A program made the position numbers and the translations under genes. The notes under the pieces were generated by a model. It was not told the DNA's origin and did not search any database. It saw only the letters and a program-made list of their open reading frames with translations. From positions 1 through 64,000 of the forward strand of contig NZ_RCWF01000009.1 of NCBI RefSeq assembly GCF_003667345.1: 64,000 nt of DNA. Direction: 5' to 3'. Of this stretch, positions 27,281 through 36,876 are shown one piece after another (position 1 is the first letter of the stretch; each line of letters begins with the position of its first letter). Source of the DNA: Poseidonibacter antarcticus (GTDB taxonomy: Bacteria; Campylobacterota; Campylobacteria; Campylobacterales; Arcobacteraceae).

Positions 27281-28648
27281 TTATTTAGCTATTTCGTCTT
27301 CAGTTAAGTCTTTTAAGAATTGTTCTTCATTGAAATCTAAATTTAAGTAATCACAAACTACTTTTATATCTCTTTCTGCATTTCCTAAACAAGAAGTAGC
27401 ACCTGGAGATGGAGTCATATTAAAGATAATACCATTACCTTCACTTAATGATGCTTCACCAAGCATTAATTTTTTCTCATCTTTATTTAGAACTTGAGGT
27501 CTAACACCACCAAATCCTTTTGCATATTCAATATCGTCTTTTGTTAATGATGGTACAATTTTTTTAGCATCTTTAACAAATAAACCTTTGTTTATACCTG
27601 GTACTTCAAATAAGAAGTTTTTAAATACATAATTTCTAATATCTGAATCTTTTAATAAATCCCAGAAGATTTTTAAAATACTTCCATCAAGATTTAATGT
27701 TTTTAAACATTGGAAGAATGATTTTCCACCTTTATATCTTTCTAATACTAGAAGAGCAAGAGCAGTTGGACCAAATCTTGTTTTACCATCTTCTAAAATA
27801 TCTGGATCGCCATGAAGTGCAGCAAATGGTAATTTATCATTTTGAACCATATAAACTTTACCATTTAAGAATTTTCCACTTGTAATATAGAATGAACCTG
27901 CCATTGATAAAGAACCCATATGTTTACCATAACCCATTTTATGAGCTAAGAATAATGAGTGAGCACCTGCATTTACAACAACAAAATCTGCTGTATAAAC
28001 AGTACCATTAACAGTTGTTAATTTATATTTTTCACCAACTCTTTCAATATCTTCTACTTCTGAGTTATAGAAAATATCTGTTGTTTTAGATTCATCAGCA
28101 GCTTGTCCTGCTTTTGCTAATTCATTTGTCATAGCTCCAAAGTCAACAGTAGTATATTGGTCACCTGTACCCATTGCTACAATTTCTTCTGGTCTATCAA
28201 CCGTTTGAGCTTTATCCGCATAAACTAGTTTAGGCTCTAATTCTCTTAATTTTTCTTTATCCCATAATTCTAAATAAGGGAATAATTCTTTAAATTCATT
28301 ATATCTATTAGTAATAAATTCAACTTCTTCTTTTCCAACACCTAAAGCCATTTTTTGATGTTTAAACATAATTTTATCTTGTAAATCATGTTGTAAACAG
28401 AACTTTTCAATCATTTTTGCAGTTCTTCTTGTAATTTTAGCTTTTTCTAAAGTATAGTTTGTTTCAATATCACCTACGTGAATTGTTTGAGAGTTACTAG
28501 TACCTTTTGAATTTAATGTAGCTAATGCTTCATACTTTTCTAACATACAAATATTTTTTGCCGTAGAATACTTTGCTAACTCGTAAAATAACGCCGCGCC
28601 AGAGATTCCTCCACCAACAATTACGACTTCATAATGTTTTTCGTTCAT
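27281..28648 (-). CDS. mqo: Malate:quinone oxidoreductase-type FAD enzyme
   Basis: A 455-residue flavoprotein oxidising malate to oxaloacetate with electrons passed to quinone. It begins with the Rossmann FAD motif VVIVGGGISGAALFYELAK, followed by NSKGTSNSQTIHVGD, and ends with NMTPSPGATSCLGNAERD, both typical of Mqo. It is the short form common in Campylobacterota, where it replaces or supplements malate dehydrogenase. AGGA precedes the ATG. It is divergent from ileS across a 256-base gap rich in inverted repeats. Confidence 0.85.
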   Translation of the reverse strand: MNEKHYEVVIVGGGISGAALFYELAKYSTAKNICMLEKYEALATLNSKGTSNSQTIHVGDIETNYTLEKAKITRRTAKMIEKFCLQHDLQDKIMFKHQKMALGVGKEEVEFITNRYNEFKELFPYLELWDKEKLRELEPKLVYADKAQTVDRPEEIVAMGTGDQYTTVDFGAMTNELAKAGQAADESKTTDIFYNSEVEDIERVGEKYKLTTVNGTVYTADFVVVNAGAHSLFLAHKMGYGKHMGSLSMAGSFYITSGKFLNGKVYMVQNDKLPFAALHGDPDILEDGKTRFGPTALALLVLERYKGGKSFFQCLKTLNLDGSILKIFWDLLKDSDIRNYVFKNFLFEVPGINKGLFVKDAKKIVPSLTKDDIEYAKGFGGVRPQVLNKDEKKLMLGEASLSEGNGIIFNMTPSPGATSCLGNAERDIKVVCDYLNLDFNEEQFLKDLTEDEIAK

Positions 28649-28688
28649 ATATACTTCCTAATGTATTGTTTAATTATCGGAAAATTTT

Positions 28689-28707
28689 AGCACATTAAAG
28701 TTGTGCT
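28689..28707 (-). promoter_or_regulatory. Inverted repeat over the mqo promoter
   Basis: AGCACA and TGTGCT are separated by seven bases. On the minus strand the right arm runs directly into TGCTAAAAT, an extended -10 candidate, so a protein bound here would cover the promoter. Function inferred from position only. Confidence 0.4.
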
Positions 28708-28791
28708 TAAGCTAAATAAATATAGAAATTGTACAATAAATCAATAAAATATAGAGTTTGGTAACAGCAATTATTGTAATAAGAAATAGGG

Positions 28792-28818
28792 TAATGTACA
28801 TTATTTATACATAATGTA
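28792..28818. promoter_or_regulatory. Cluster of TAATGTA sites between mqo and ileS
   Basis: TAATGTACATTA (28792-28803) is a perfect palindrome, and a further TAATGTA starts 20 bp later at 28812, two helical turns away. The second arm also forms an 8-bp inverted repeat with 28797-28804. This looks like an array of sites for one regulator. Confidence 0.45.
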
Positions 28819-28872
28819 AAATTATTGCACTTTTTACTATATTGGATTATATAAATTTTAATAAATTTTAGA

Positions 28873-28878
28873 TATAAT
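28873..28878 (+). promoter_or_regulatory. -10 element for ileS operon
   Basis: A perfect TATAAT 51 bases before the chosen ileS ATG, in a T/A-rich context without a clear -35 hexamer. Confidence 0.5.
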
Positions 28879-28928
28879 CGACGACTTAATGAAAAATAAT
28901 AAATATGATAATTGAAGGTACTAAGAAA

Positions 28929-31658
28929 ATGGATTATAAAGAGAGTTTACTACTACCAAAAACTGCGTTTCCAATGAGAGGGAATCTTCCTCAAAATGAA
29001 CCAAAGAAATATAAACTTTGGGATGAACAAAATGTTTATGAAAAAATGAAAAAAAATAGAGTTGGAGCTCCAAGTTTTACTTTACATGATGGACCACCGT
29101 ATGCTAATGGACATATTCATATTGGACATGCTTTAAATAAAATTTTAAAAGATATTATAAATAAATTTCACTATTTTGATGGAAAATCAATTAGATATGT
29201 TCCAGGTTGGGACTGTCATGGTTTACCAATTGAACAAAAAGTTGAAGAAAAAATTGGAAGTACAAAAAAGAAAGAACTTCCAAAATCTAAATTAAGACAA
29301 TTATGTCGAGATCATGCTGGACGATTTGTAGATATTCAAAGAAATGAATTTAAACAATTAGGTGTTATTGCTGATTGGGAAAATCCTTATTTAACAATGG
29401 ATTTTAAATTTGAAGCTAATATTTATAGAGAACTTTGTGCAATTGCAAAACAAGGTTTATTAATTCAAAGAAGCAAACCTGTTTATTGGTCATGGGCTGC
29501 ACAAACTGCTCTTGCTGAAGCAGAAGTTGAGCATGAAGATAAAGTATCTCCATCTATTTATGTTGCTTTTAAACATGAAACTTTAGATGCAAGTATTGTT
29601 ATTTGGACTACAACTCCTTGGACACTTCCTGCAAATGCTGGTATTTCACTTAATGGTGAAGAAAAGTATGTTTTAACAAGTGATAAATTTATTGTTGCTA
29701 AAAAATTATATAACTCACTTATTGAAAATGAAGTAATTTCAGGTGATATTGTAGAAACTATTAATCCAAATGATTTAGAAAATACTTTTGCAATTAATCC
29801 ATTAAACGATAGAAAGTCTAAAATTATTTTAGGTGAACACGTAATGATGGATTCAGGTTCTGGAGCTGTTCATACTGCTCCTGGACATGGTGAAGATGAT
29901 TATAAAGTAGGTTTAAAATATGACCTTGAAGTAATTATGCCTGTTGACGCTTTTGGAAAATATGACCAAACGATTGTAAGAGAAAAACTTTTTAAGAATA
30001 CAGATAAATATTTAGGTATTAATGTATTTAAAGCAAATGAACCAATTTTAGAAGAGTTAGGTGATGCTTTATTAAAAAGAGTAGATATTACTCACTCATA
30101 TCCACATTGTTGGAGAACGCATACACCAATTATTTTTAGAGCTACTAAACAATGGTTTATCTCTATTGATGATGAGTATGGAAAAGAAAAGAAAACACTA
30201 AGAGAAAATGCTCTTAAAGTTGTTGAAGATTTAACTTTCTATCCTGAATGGGGAAGAAATAGATTAAGAGCAATGTTAGATGGTCGTCCTGACTGGTGTA
30301 TTTCAAGACAAAGAGATTGGGGTGTTCCAATTGCATTCTTTAGAAATAAAAAGACTGATACGATTATTTTTGATGAAGAAGTATTAACTCATACTGCTAA
30401 GATTTTTGAAGAAAAAGGTTGTGATGCTTGGTATGATTTATCAATTGAAGAGTTATTACCTGCTAATAGTGGATTAAATCCTGAAGATTTAGAAAAAACT
30501 TCAGATATTTTAGATGTATGGTTTGATTCAGGTTCAACTCAAAATGCAGTTTTAAGATCAGGAAATTATGATGCTGGTACTTTCCCTGCTGATATGTATT
30601 TAGAAGGAAGTGATCAACATAGAGGTTGGTTCCAATCTTCACTTTTAACAACTTTAGCTTCATCTGAAATTGCTCCTTATAAGTCAATTTTAACTCATGG
30701 ATTCACTGTTGATGAAAAGGGTGAAAAAATGTCTAAATCAAAAGGAAATGTTATTGCTCCTGAAAAAGTTATGAAGCAATACGGTTCTGAGATTTTAAGA
30801 CTATGGGTTGCTATGAGTGATTATCAATCAGATTTAAAAATATCTGATAATATTTTAAAACAAAATGCTGAACTTTATAGAAAGATTAGAAATACTGCTA
30901 GATTCTTACTTGCAAATGTAAGTGATTTAGAAGAAATTATTGCTGTTGATAAAATGGGTCCATTAGATAAATGGGTTCTTTCACGTGCAAAATCAGTATT
31001 TGATGAAATTGAAGAATCATTTAGAGTTTATGAATTTTCAAAAGGTTTAAATAAATTAAACAATTTCTTAGTTGTTGATTTATCTGGAATTTATCTTGAT
31101 GTTTGTAAAGATAGATTATATTGTGATGATAAAAATGATATTCATAGACTAGCATCTCAAAGTGCTATGGCTTTAATTGCTAAGAAGTTAATTTCAACAC
31201 TTGCTTGTATTTTAACATATACTATGGATGAATTATTAACTTATGCACCTGCTTTTATAAAACAAGATTGTGAAGATATTTTTGATTATAAAAAAGTAAT
31301 TTTACCAGAAGTTGAAGTTTCTATTAATGCAGAAACATTATTATTAGCAAAAGAGAAATTCTCTGAAATAAAAGATGCATTAAGTAAAGAAAAAGTTATT
31401 AAATCAACACTTGAATTAGATATGTATACTAATAATGAAGATATTTTAAGTTTAAATAATACAGAATCAGCAGATTGGTTTATAATCTCTTCACTTTCTA
31501 GTGAAAAACAAGATAGTGAAGTATTAGGTTCATTTGAAATAGATGGAAGTATTTTTGAAGTTTATAAAGCTTCAATGCATAAATGTCCAAGATGTTGGAA
31601 ATTCACTTCAACAAAAGAAGATTCTCTTTGTTCAAGATGTGAAGAAGTGATAAATTAG
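28929..31658 (+). CDS. ileS: Isoleucyl-tRNA synthetase
   Basis: Class I synthetase charging tRNA-Ile. The HIGH motif lies in [12 protein letters not shown], the KMSKS motif in [10 protein letters not shown], and the C-terminal zinc knuckle in CPRCWKF and CSRCEE. The editing domain is recognisable by [14 protein letters not shown] choose the ATG at 28929 (909 residues), preceded by GAAGG; an in-frame ATG at 28905 has no ribosome site and would add eight residues. A small gene follows nine bases after the stop. Confidence 0.95.
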   Translation: MDYKESLLLPKTAFPMRGNLPQNEPKKYKLWDEQNVYEKMKKNRVGAPSFTLHDGPPYANGHIHIGHALNKILKDIINKFHYFDGKSIRYVPGWDCHGLPIEQKVEEKIGSTKKKELPKSKLRQLCRDHAGRFVDIQRNEFKQLGVIADWENPYLTMDFKFEANIYRELCAIAKQGLLIQRSKPVYWSWAAQTALAEAEVEHEDKVSPSIYVAFKHETLDASIVIWTTTPWTLPANAGISLNGEEKYVLTSDKFIVAKKLYNSLIENEVISGDIVETINPNDLENTFAINPLNDRKSKIILGEHVMMDSGSGAVHTAPGHGEDDYKVGLKYDLEVIMPVDAFGKYDQTIVREKLFKNTDKYLGINVFKANEPILEELGDALLKRVDITHSYPHCWRTHTPIIFRATKQWFISIDDEYGKEKKTLRENALKVVEDLTFYPEWGRNRLRAMLDGRPDWCISRQRDWGVPIAFFRNKKTDTIIFDEEVLTHTAKIFEEKGCDAWYDLSIEELLPANSGLNPEDLEKTSDILDVWFDSGSTQNAVLRSGNYDAGTFPADMYLEGSDQHRGWFQSSLLTTLASSEIAPYKSILTHGFTVDEKGEKMSKSKGNVIAPEKVMKQYGSEILRLWVAMSDYQSDLKISDNILKQNAELYRKIRNTARFLLANVSDLEEIIAVDKMGPLDKWVLSRAKSVFDEIEESFRVYEFSKGLNKLNNFLVVDLSGIYLDVCKDRLYCDDKNDIHRLASQSAMALIAKKLISTLACILTYTMDELLTYAPAFIKQDCEDIFDYKKVILPEVEVSINAETLLLAKEKFSEIKDALSKEKVIKSTLELDMYTNNEDILSLNNTESADWFIISSLSSEKQDSEVLGSFEIDGSIFEVYKASMHKCPRCWKFTSTKEDSLCSRCEEVIN

Positions 31659-31666
31659 GAAATAAT

Positions 31667-31780
31667 ATGTTTCAAGAAGAAGTAACATTAACACTTGTAT
31701 TCCAAACAATAGGAGTAATTTTAGCTCTTACTGCTGTTGGAATATATTTAGTTAAGAAAAAAGCAAAAGAGGTAAAATAA
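31667..31780 (+). CDS. Small membrane protein of 37 residues
   Basis: An ATG preceded by AGGA at a six-base spacing opens a 37-codon frame ending one base before the next gene. The peptide has an acidic start (FQEEV), one hydrophobic helix of about 22 residues, and a lysine-rich end (KKKAKEVK), so it should insert with its C-terminus in the cytosol. The tight spacing between ileS and the NifU-type gene argues that it is real. I do not recognise the family. Confidence 0.65.
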   Translation: MFQEEVTLTLVFQTIGVILALTAVGIYLVKKKAKEVK

Positions 31781-31781
31781 T

Positions 31782-32060
31782 ATGATGCCATTTACAGATG
31801 AGGACTTACTAGACCCTGTAAGTTCTATTATAAAAACAAAAATTGCTCCTATGCTAGCACGTGATGGTGGAGCTATTGAGTTATTAACTATTAAAAATGC
31901 AAGAGTATTTGTACAGTTACAAGGCTCATGTGTTGGCTGTAGTGCAAGTGGGAGTACTTTAAAATTTATTGTTGAAAAAGAACTAAAAGCTGCAATTCAT
32001 CCTGACCTTGATATTGTAAATGTACCAGCTGGTATGGAAGATAAATTAGAGGAACTTTAA
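31782..32060 (+). CDS. NifU C-terminal-domain iron-sulfur scaffold
   Basis: A 92-residue stand-alone Nfu domain. The cluster-binding CxxC is in GSCVGCSAS (residues about 50-53), following the conserved ARDGGAIEL. Nfu proteins carry or assemble Fe-S clusters for delivery to targets. Two consecutive ATG codons (31782 and 31785) follow GAGG. Its stop overlaps the start of the next gene by one base. Confidence 0.9.
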   Translation: MMPFTDEDLLDPVSSIIKTKIAPMLARDGGAIELLTIKNARVFVQLQGSCVGCSASGSTLKFIVEKELKAAIHPDLDIVNVPAGMEDKLEEL

Positions 32061-32656
32061 TGATAAATGAAAGTAGATTATTAAATGAGGCAAATAGCTT
32101 TTTCTTACAAAAAGATTTTGAAAAAGCTTTATTTTTATATTCTCAATTATCATCAACTTTTAAAGAAAATAAAGAGTACCCAATTTATGCATTATTTTGT
32201 GATATTGCAAGTGAAGATGAAGAAAAAGCAATGTCACTTTATGATTATTTTTCTGTAGTTAAGGAAGAAAATTTAGATAATGCTATTGCTTATGTTGAAG
32301 ATATTATTGATGCATATGATGGTGATATTGACAAAATGATGGAAGTTCTAAAAGAACTGAGTATTTCAACAGTTGATGCATTGGATGCTATTAAATATGA
32401 AGATTTTAAAAAACTTATAAACTCAAGAGGTTCTTTTAGAATCGCTTTTGAGGATATTATGTTTTCTACAAAAGTTGCAATTGAAAATAAAGATGATTTT
32501 TTTGATTTTGTTACTAAATTAATTGATAATGATTTTAATACTACAGCATATTCATATTTAGATGGTTTCAATGAATACTTTGCTTATGATGATGAAATTG
32601 AAAAACTATATAAACGATTAGAAGAGAAAAAAATTGCAATTAACAATCAACAATAA
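32060..32656 (+). CDS. Unknown acidic helical protein, possibly TPR-like
   Basis: A 198-residue soluble protein, rich in Asp, Glu and Lys, predicted mostly helical. The first 35 residues (ANSFFLQKDFEKALFLYSQL) read like one tetratricopeptide hairpin; the rest has no motif I recognise. No signal peptide or membrane segment. It starts by one-base overlap with the Nfu gene and overlaps murE by 23 bases, so it is part of the ileS-murE operon. It resembles conserved hypothetical proteins found before murE in Campylobacterota, but I cannot assign a role. Confidence 0.75.
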   Translation: MINESRLLNEANSFFLQKDFEKALFLYSQLSSTFKENKEYPIYALFCDIASEDEEKAMSLYDYFSVVKEENLDNAIAYVEDIIDAYDGDIDKMMEVLKELSISTVDALDAIKYEDFKKLINSRGSFRIAFEDIMFSTKVAIENKDDFFDFVTKLIDNDFNTTAYSYLDGFNEYFAYDDEIEKLYKRLEEKKIAINNQQ

Positions 32657-33920
32657 AATATTTACAGATAATTCAAATGAAGCAAATGAAAATGTTGCTT
32701 TTGTTCTTTCATCTCATAATGAGAGATTTAAACAAGGTGCAATTGATAATGGATGTAAAGAAATTATCAATTCATCTGATTTAAAAAATTATCTTGATAT
32801 GTCAAGTATTAAGATTATTGGAATTACAGGAACAAATGGTAAAACTACAACAGCAGCTGCTATTTATTCTATTCTTTTAGATTTAGGTTACAAAGTTGCA
32901 CTTCAAGGTACTCGTGGTTTTTATATAAATGATAAAAGAGTTGAAGAGTATTCTTTAACAACTCCAATGCAAATTGGAAACTTTGCACATATACAAAAAG
33001 CTATGGAAAATGATTGTGATTTTTTTGTTATGGAAGTTAGCTCTCATGCAATACAACAAAATAGAATCGAAGGTTTAAGTTTTGAGCTTAAAATTCATAC
33101 TAATATTACAAGAGATCACTTAGATTATCATAAAACAATAGAAGAGTATATCAATATTAAAAATTCATTTTTTTCTGATGAGACTAAAAAACTAATCAAT
33201 AAAGATGATAAAATAGTAAAATACAATGTAAAAAATGGATTTGCATATTCACTTGATGAACCTTCAACTTATAAAGTAGGGGCATATTCTTTTAAAAATG
33301 GAATGCATGTAATGTTTTCTTATTTTGGGGAAATGCATTCTTTCTCATCTTCTATGATGGGTATTTTTAATGTATACAATCTAATGGCAGCTTTAAGTGC
33401 TGTTCATATTACAACTTCTAAACCTTTAGATGAAATCTGTGAAGCACTTGAAAACTTTGCAGGAGTAAGTGGTAGAATGGAAATAATTTCATCTTCACCT
33501 CTTGTGATTGTAGATTTTGCACATACACCAGATGGAATGAAAGAAGTTTTACAAAGCTTTGCACATAAAGACATCATTTGTGTATTTGGAGCAGGTGGAG
33601 ATAGAGATAAAGATAAACGACCTCTAATGGGACAAGTTGCTGCTAATTATGCAAAACATATAATCGTAACTAGTGATAACCCAAGATTTGAAGACCCTGA
33701 TTTGATTATTGAAGATATTTTAAAAGGTATCAAAAACCATCAAAGCGTTCAAGTTGATGTAAATAGAAAATCAGCTATTAGAAAAGCAATTGATATGGCT
33801 GATGAAAATTCAGTTATTTTAATCCTTGGAAAAGGCGATGAAACTACTCAAATAATCTATGATAAAAAACTAGCATTTTCTGATAAAGAAGAAGTTTTGA
33901 AGTATTTGAATAAAGAGTAG
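32634..33920 (+). CDS. murE: UDP-N-acetylmuramoyl-tripeptide synthetase (meso-DAP adding)
   Basis: Adds the third residue of the peptidoglycan stem peptide. The ATP-binding GITGTNGKTTTAA is at about 62-75, HTNITRDHLDYH carries the catalytic centre, and DNPRFEDP near the C-terminus is the DNPR motif that selects meso-diaminopimelate. At 428 residues it is shorter than E. coli MurE because the N-terminal domain is reduced, as usual in Campylobacterota. The TTG start is inside the upstream gene, with a GAAGAG site. Confidence 0.92.
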   Translation: MQLTINNKIFTDNSNEANENVAFVLSSHNERFKQGAIDNGCKEIINSSDLKNYLDMSSIKIIGITGTNGKTTTAAAIYSILLDLGYKVALQGTRGFYINDKRVEEYSLTTPMQIGNFAHIQKAMENDCDFFVMEVSSHAIQQNRIEGLSFELKIHTNITRDHLDYHKTIEEYINIKNSFFSDETKKLINKDDKIVKYNVKNGFAYSLDEPSTYKVGAYSFKNGMHVMFSYFGEMHSFSSSMMGIFNVYNLMAALSAVHITTSKPLDEICEALENFAGVSGRMEIISSSPLVIVDFAHTPDGMKEVLQSFAHKDIICVFGAGGDRDKDKRPLMGQVAANYAKHIIVTSDNPRFEDPDLIIEDILKGIKNHQSVQVDVNRKSAIRKAIDMADENSVILILGKGDETTQIIYDKKLAFSDKEEVLKYLNKE

Positions 33921-34297
33921 AGGCTTTAGCCAGTTTTAAAAACTTTAATTTCAGCTTGAGCAAATACAACTTCAAGTGGTAGAACTTTAGTTTTACCACT
34001 TTTTAAATCATCTATTTTTTTATATACTCATAGTGGTTAAAATGATATTGTATGAGTTGTTGACTTTTTTATATATTAATTAACCCTTTATCTCAGATAA
34101 ATTTCTAGTACATAATTTACCATTAAAACTATGAGTTTGTGTACAATATTATTTAAGATGACTATTGAATTGAAGCTCTAGTTTATAAAACACCTTTATT
34201 ATTATTCTTTCATTTTTATTTATTTGAGGTATAAAAGCTCGAAGTTTTTACTTTTACACTTGTTTCTTCCATGTATTTTGTTAGATATATTAGTATA
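33921..34297. other. 377-base intergenic region at the left edge of the accessory island
   Basis: No intact gene is visible. It contains the murE terminator (33974-34001). On the minus strand there are two short open stretches without starts, one of 33 codons ending at 33926 and one of about 25 codons around 34225-34300. They could be remnants of a decayed gene but are short enough to be chance in A/T-rich DNA. Confidence 0.55.
33974..34001 (+). terminator. Rho-independent terminator of the ileS-murE operon
   Basis: A 12-bp stem with one G-T pair (33974-33985 with 33990-34001), loop TTTA, followed by TTT and an A/T tract, 53 bases after the murE stop. Confidence 0.75.
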
Positions 34298-34816
34298 TTA
34301 TTTCAATAAATCAAAAAGTGTATTTTCTCCTTTTTTGATTTGTGAAACCCTACAATATTCATGTATGCTTTCAAGTAATTTATCTATATCATTGAAATAG
34401 TCTTTTACAAAATCATATCGCTTAACACTACTAAACTTTAGTATTATTTTACAAAATTCACTTGGTTTCATTCTCGATTTCTTCCATTCACTATATTTAT
34501 GTTCATTACAAATAATGAACATCTCAATTTCAGGAGCTGTAATAATATTAATTACAGAAATCTTGTCTACATATGCTTTACTCAAGTTAAAATTTTCTTT
34601 TCTTGAATCCAAGATTCTTAATACAGTTATTTTTTCACTAAAACCTTTTCTTAAATATCTCTTTTCAAATTCTTTAGCAGCTCTACAACGAATTATCTCA
34701 TTTTCTAATAATTGATCATTATTAAATATGAGCTTATTAGAATCTAATAATAATTCCATTATAGCCTGCTCTGCATTACCTTCACAAATACATGCTATAT
34801 AGCCATCTAAATTCAC
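34298..34816 (-). CDS. Small Toprim-like protein, partner of the AAA ATPase
   Basis: A 172-residue protein translated from a GTG start with GGAG seven bases upstream, two bases after the ATPase stop. The pattern fits a reduced Toprim fold: a hydrophobic strand ending in Glu12 (CICEGNAEQ), a second strand ending in Asp70 (VLRILDSRKE, where a full motif would be DxD), then TAPEIEMFIICNEHKYSEW, which recalls the RloB-type segment. No signal or membrane helix. OLD, AbiL, PARIS and Rlo systems pair an ATPase with a Toprim nuclease. I infer a similar role but cannot name the family. Confidence 0.6.
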   Translation of the reverse strand: MNLDGYIACICEGNAEQAIMELLLDSNKLIFNNDQLLENEIIRCRAAKEFEKRYLRKGFSEKITVLRILDSRKENFNLSKAYVDKISVINIITAPEIEMFIICNEHKYSEWKKSRMKPSEFCKIILKFSSVKRYDFVKDYFNDIDKLLESIHEYCRVSQIKKGENTLFDLLK

Positions 34817-34818
34817 GA

Positions 34819-35988
34819 TTATTCTCCATATCTAATTAATGCTTTTTTAAACTCTATAAAAGATTCATATGCTGGTACAGTACCTTGTAGATACCCACTT
34901 TGATACAATTCACTTTTTTTGATGTCATTACGTTTTAATATATTAGAAAGATTTTCAACACTAATTCCACCATTATTTCTTGTGATATAAATATTGTCAT
35001 TTCTCTCAAATTCATCTAATAATTCTGGGTAATGTGTAGATAATAAAATTACAGCACCTTTTCTATTCACCTTATGATTCATAAAAAATCTAACTAGTGT
35101 AACTGCAAGCTCTTTATTAAAATGATTTTCAATCTCATCAATAATTAAATATCCACCTTTAGCCAACACAAACATTGCATTAATAAAGACATTAATTCCT
35201 TTTATTGTTCCAGATGATAAATATTTTTGTAATTCAACTGGTGAGTTCATTAAAATTTCTTCTTTATTTTTAAATTTCAACTTAATTTCAACATCTTTAC
35301 CTTCTTTTATAATATTAGATTTTAAATATTCAATACTTGAATCCAGAAATGTTATTAATTCATGTGGAAATTCTCCGAACATCCTAACTAAATTTATATT
35401 TGTCCAATTAATTAAATCCTCAAAATTAATTTTAATATTGTTCTTTTTATTTAAAGATATGATGATACTAACATCATCAGGTAAGTACTCTTCATCACCT
35501 TTTCTAAGTTGTATTGGTATTAAATCTGTGAAGTTAAATATATTTTTTTTTGTTTTAATACTCTTAATATCTTTTCTCCATAATTGCTCACTTTCAATAA
35601 CAAATTTATCTTCAATTTCATCACTAAATTCACTCTTTATTATTGTTGTCTCTAATTTATATATAGAGTCTGAGAATATACTAAAGTAAATATCAAAAAT
35701 AATTTTGTCTTTTCCTCTTAACCCATTTAATATACTATTGTTTTCTATCTTATTTATTGGTTCATTATTAAGCATTTGAATTATGAAAGAAATCACCTTT
35801 AATGTTGTTGTTTTACCTGATGCATTAATTCCAACAAATGCAATTGCATTATTTTGATAAATTTGTGGGGATATTTTATGCAACATTTCACTTTTATCAT
35901 TCCTAACACGCTGTGTTGTCGTGAAATCAATTTCCAGATTTTTAGGAAATAATTTAAGACCATTTGCTTTTATTTTTAATATTTTCAT
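34819..35988 (-). CDS. AAA/ABC-type ATPase of a candidate defence pair
   Basis: A 389-residue ATPase of the SMC/OLD-like kind. Walker A is FVGINASGKTT (51-61), a signature-like YLSSGTIKG lies at 256-264, Walker B is YLIIDEIENHF (280-290), and the switch histidine is His319 in LLSTHYPELL. The region between 100 and 250 is a charged insertion typical of this class. No DNA-binding domain is seen. AAGGA precedes the ATG at a long spacing. The gene pair sits alone between housekeeping genes, as mobile defence genes often do. Confidence 0.8.
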   Translation of the reverse strand: MKILKIKANGLKLFPKNLEIDFTTTQRVRNDKSEMLHKISPQIYQNNAIAFVGINASGKTTTLKVISFIIQMLNNEPINKIENNSILNGLRGKDKIIFDIYFSIFSDSIYKLETTIIKSEFSDEIEDKFVIESEQLWRKDIKSIKTKKNIFNFTDLIPIQLRKGDEEYLPDDVSIIISLNKKNNIKINFEDLINWTNINLVRMFGEFPHELITFLDSSIEYLKSNIIKEGKDVEIKLKFKNKEEILMNSPVELQKYLSSGTIKGINVFINAMFVLAKGGYLIIDEIENHFNKELAVTLVRFFMNHKVNRKGAVILLSTHYPELLDEFERNDNIYITRNNGGISVENLSNILKRNDIKKSELYQSGYLQGTVPAYESFIEFKKALIRYGE

Positions 35989-36007
35989 AACTTAGAATTT
36001 TCCTTTT

Positions 36008-36084
36008 AAAACGAATAATATGTATTTATATTAAATGTAATGTAGCATATAAGTAAAAAGATTAAGCTTAAAACGTATATTATG
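36008..36084 (-). repeat. Two near-identical 15-bp elements upstream of the ATPase gene
   Basis: AAAACG(A/T)ATA(A/T)TATG occurs at 36008-36022 and 36070-36084 (13 of 15 bases the same, 62 bp apart). The second copy is part of a near-palindrome (36070-36088). The first touches the ribosome site of the ATPase gene. Likely promoter or operator elements of the pair. Confidence 0.45.
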
Positions 36085-36261
36085 TTTTAAAATAATTTTT
36101 GAGAAAACTAGAAATTATTTATAGACTATTATTCTGAACTAGGGAATTTCTTTTCTTTTAATAATGCCTAGTAAAAGAACATTTTTCTACTTGATAAAAA
36201 ACCAAAGTATTTAAAAAATATTTTGCTAAGATATTCACAAAAAAAGGTTTAATCAATAAAT

Positions 36262-36876
36262 ATGTTTTCAAAATTTCTAGAATCTAACACAACATATCCA
36301 ATTGCATTACAAGATTTTCCTACATGGCACAAGGGTATTGAGTATTTTGGTTTTTGGGCAATTGAAGTTTCAACTTTTGAGTGTCAAAATAAAATAAAAA
36401 GTTATCAGAATTATTTATCTTCTTTTTTACATCCTAATTATTTACGTCAAGCTCATATTACTTTGGTTGCTTCTGGTTTATTATCTGATGAGTATTTTTC
36501 TGAAGATTTACTAAAAAGACAAATCAACGAACTAGAAAAAAGTAATATCAAACAATTTTCTTTAAAATTAAAAGATTTTAATAGTTTTTCTACTTGTCCT
36601 TATCTTGCTATTGAGGATTCTTTTTCTAACTTGGATTTTATTCGTAAGGTTTTGAATAATACTTCAAAAGAGATTGATGCAGCTAATTATACGCCACATA
36701 TTACTTTAGGGTTTTATAATAAAGAGTATAAAACATCTGAAATAGTTAAAAATATTTCTGATTTTTCTTTGCCTGATATTGAATTTAGAGTTGATAAAAT
36801 AGTATTTGCTAAATATGAAACTAAAGATATTCAAGGTCCTTATGAAGTTTTACATCGTGTTAAGTTAAGTTGTTAA
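36262..36876 (+). CDS. 2H phosphoesterase / 2'-5' RNA ligase-like protein
   Basis: A 204-residue cytosolic protein with the two catalytic H-x-T motifs of the 2H superfamily, AHITLVAS (His65, Thr67) and PHITLGFY (His146, Thr148), 81 residues apart, as the fold requires. Members open cyclic phosphates or 2'-5' linkages in RNA and nucleotides. The substrate cannot be read from sequence. It is just beyond the ATPase/Toprim island and transcribed away from it; because some 2H enzymes cleave defence signals, a link is possible but not supported by operon structure. Confidence 0.8.
   Translation: MFSKFLESNTTYPIALQDFPTWHKGIEYFGFWAIEVSTFECQNKIKSYQNYLSSFLHPNYLRQAHITLVASGLLSDEYFSEDLLKRQINELEKSNIKQFSLKLKDFNSFSTCPYLAIEDSFSNLDFIRKVLNNTSKEIDAANYTPHITLGFYNKEYKTSEIVKNISDFSLPDIEFRVDKIVFAKYETKDIQGPYEVLHRVKLSC

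Noticed and set aside
33926-34027. A 33-codon open stretch on the minus strand that reads like a short protein C-terminus
   Set aside because: It has no start, is stopped in frame just upstream, and shares bases with the murE terminator hairpin. A decayed gene is possible but the length does not exceed chance in A/T-rich DNA.
36262-36876. 2H phosphoesterase as third member of the ATPase/Toprim defence pair
   Set aside because: It is transcribed in the opposite direction from a separate promoter with a 273-base gap. Membership would need co-occurrence data.
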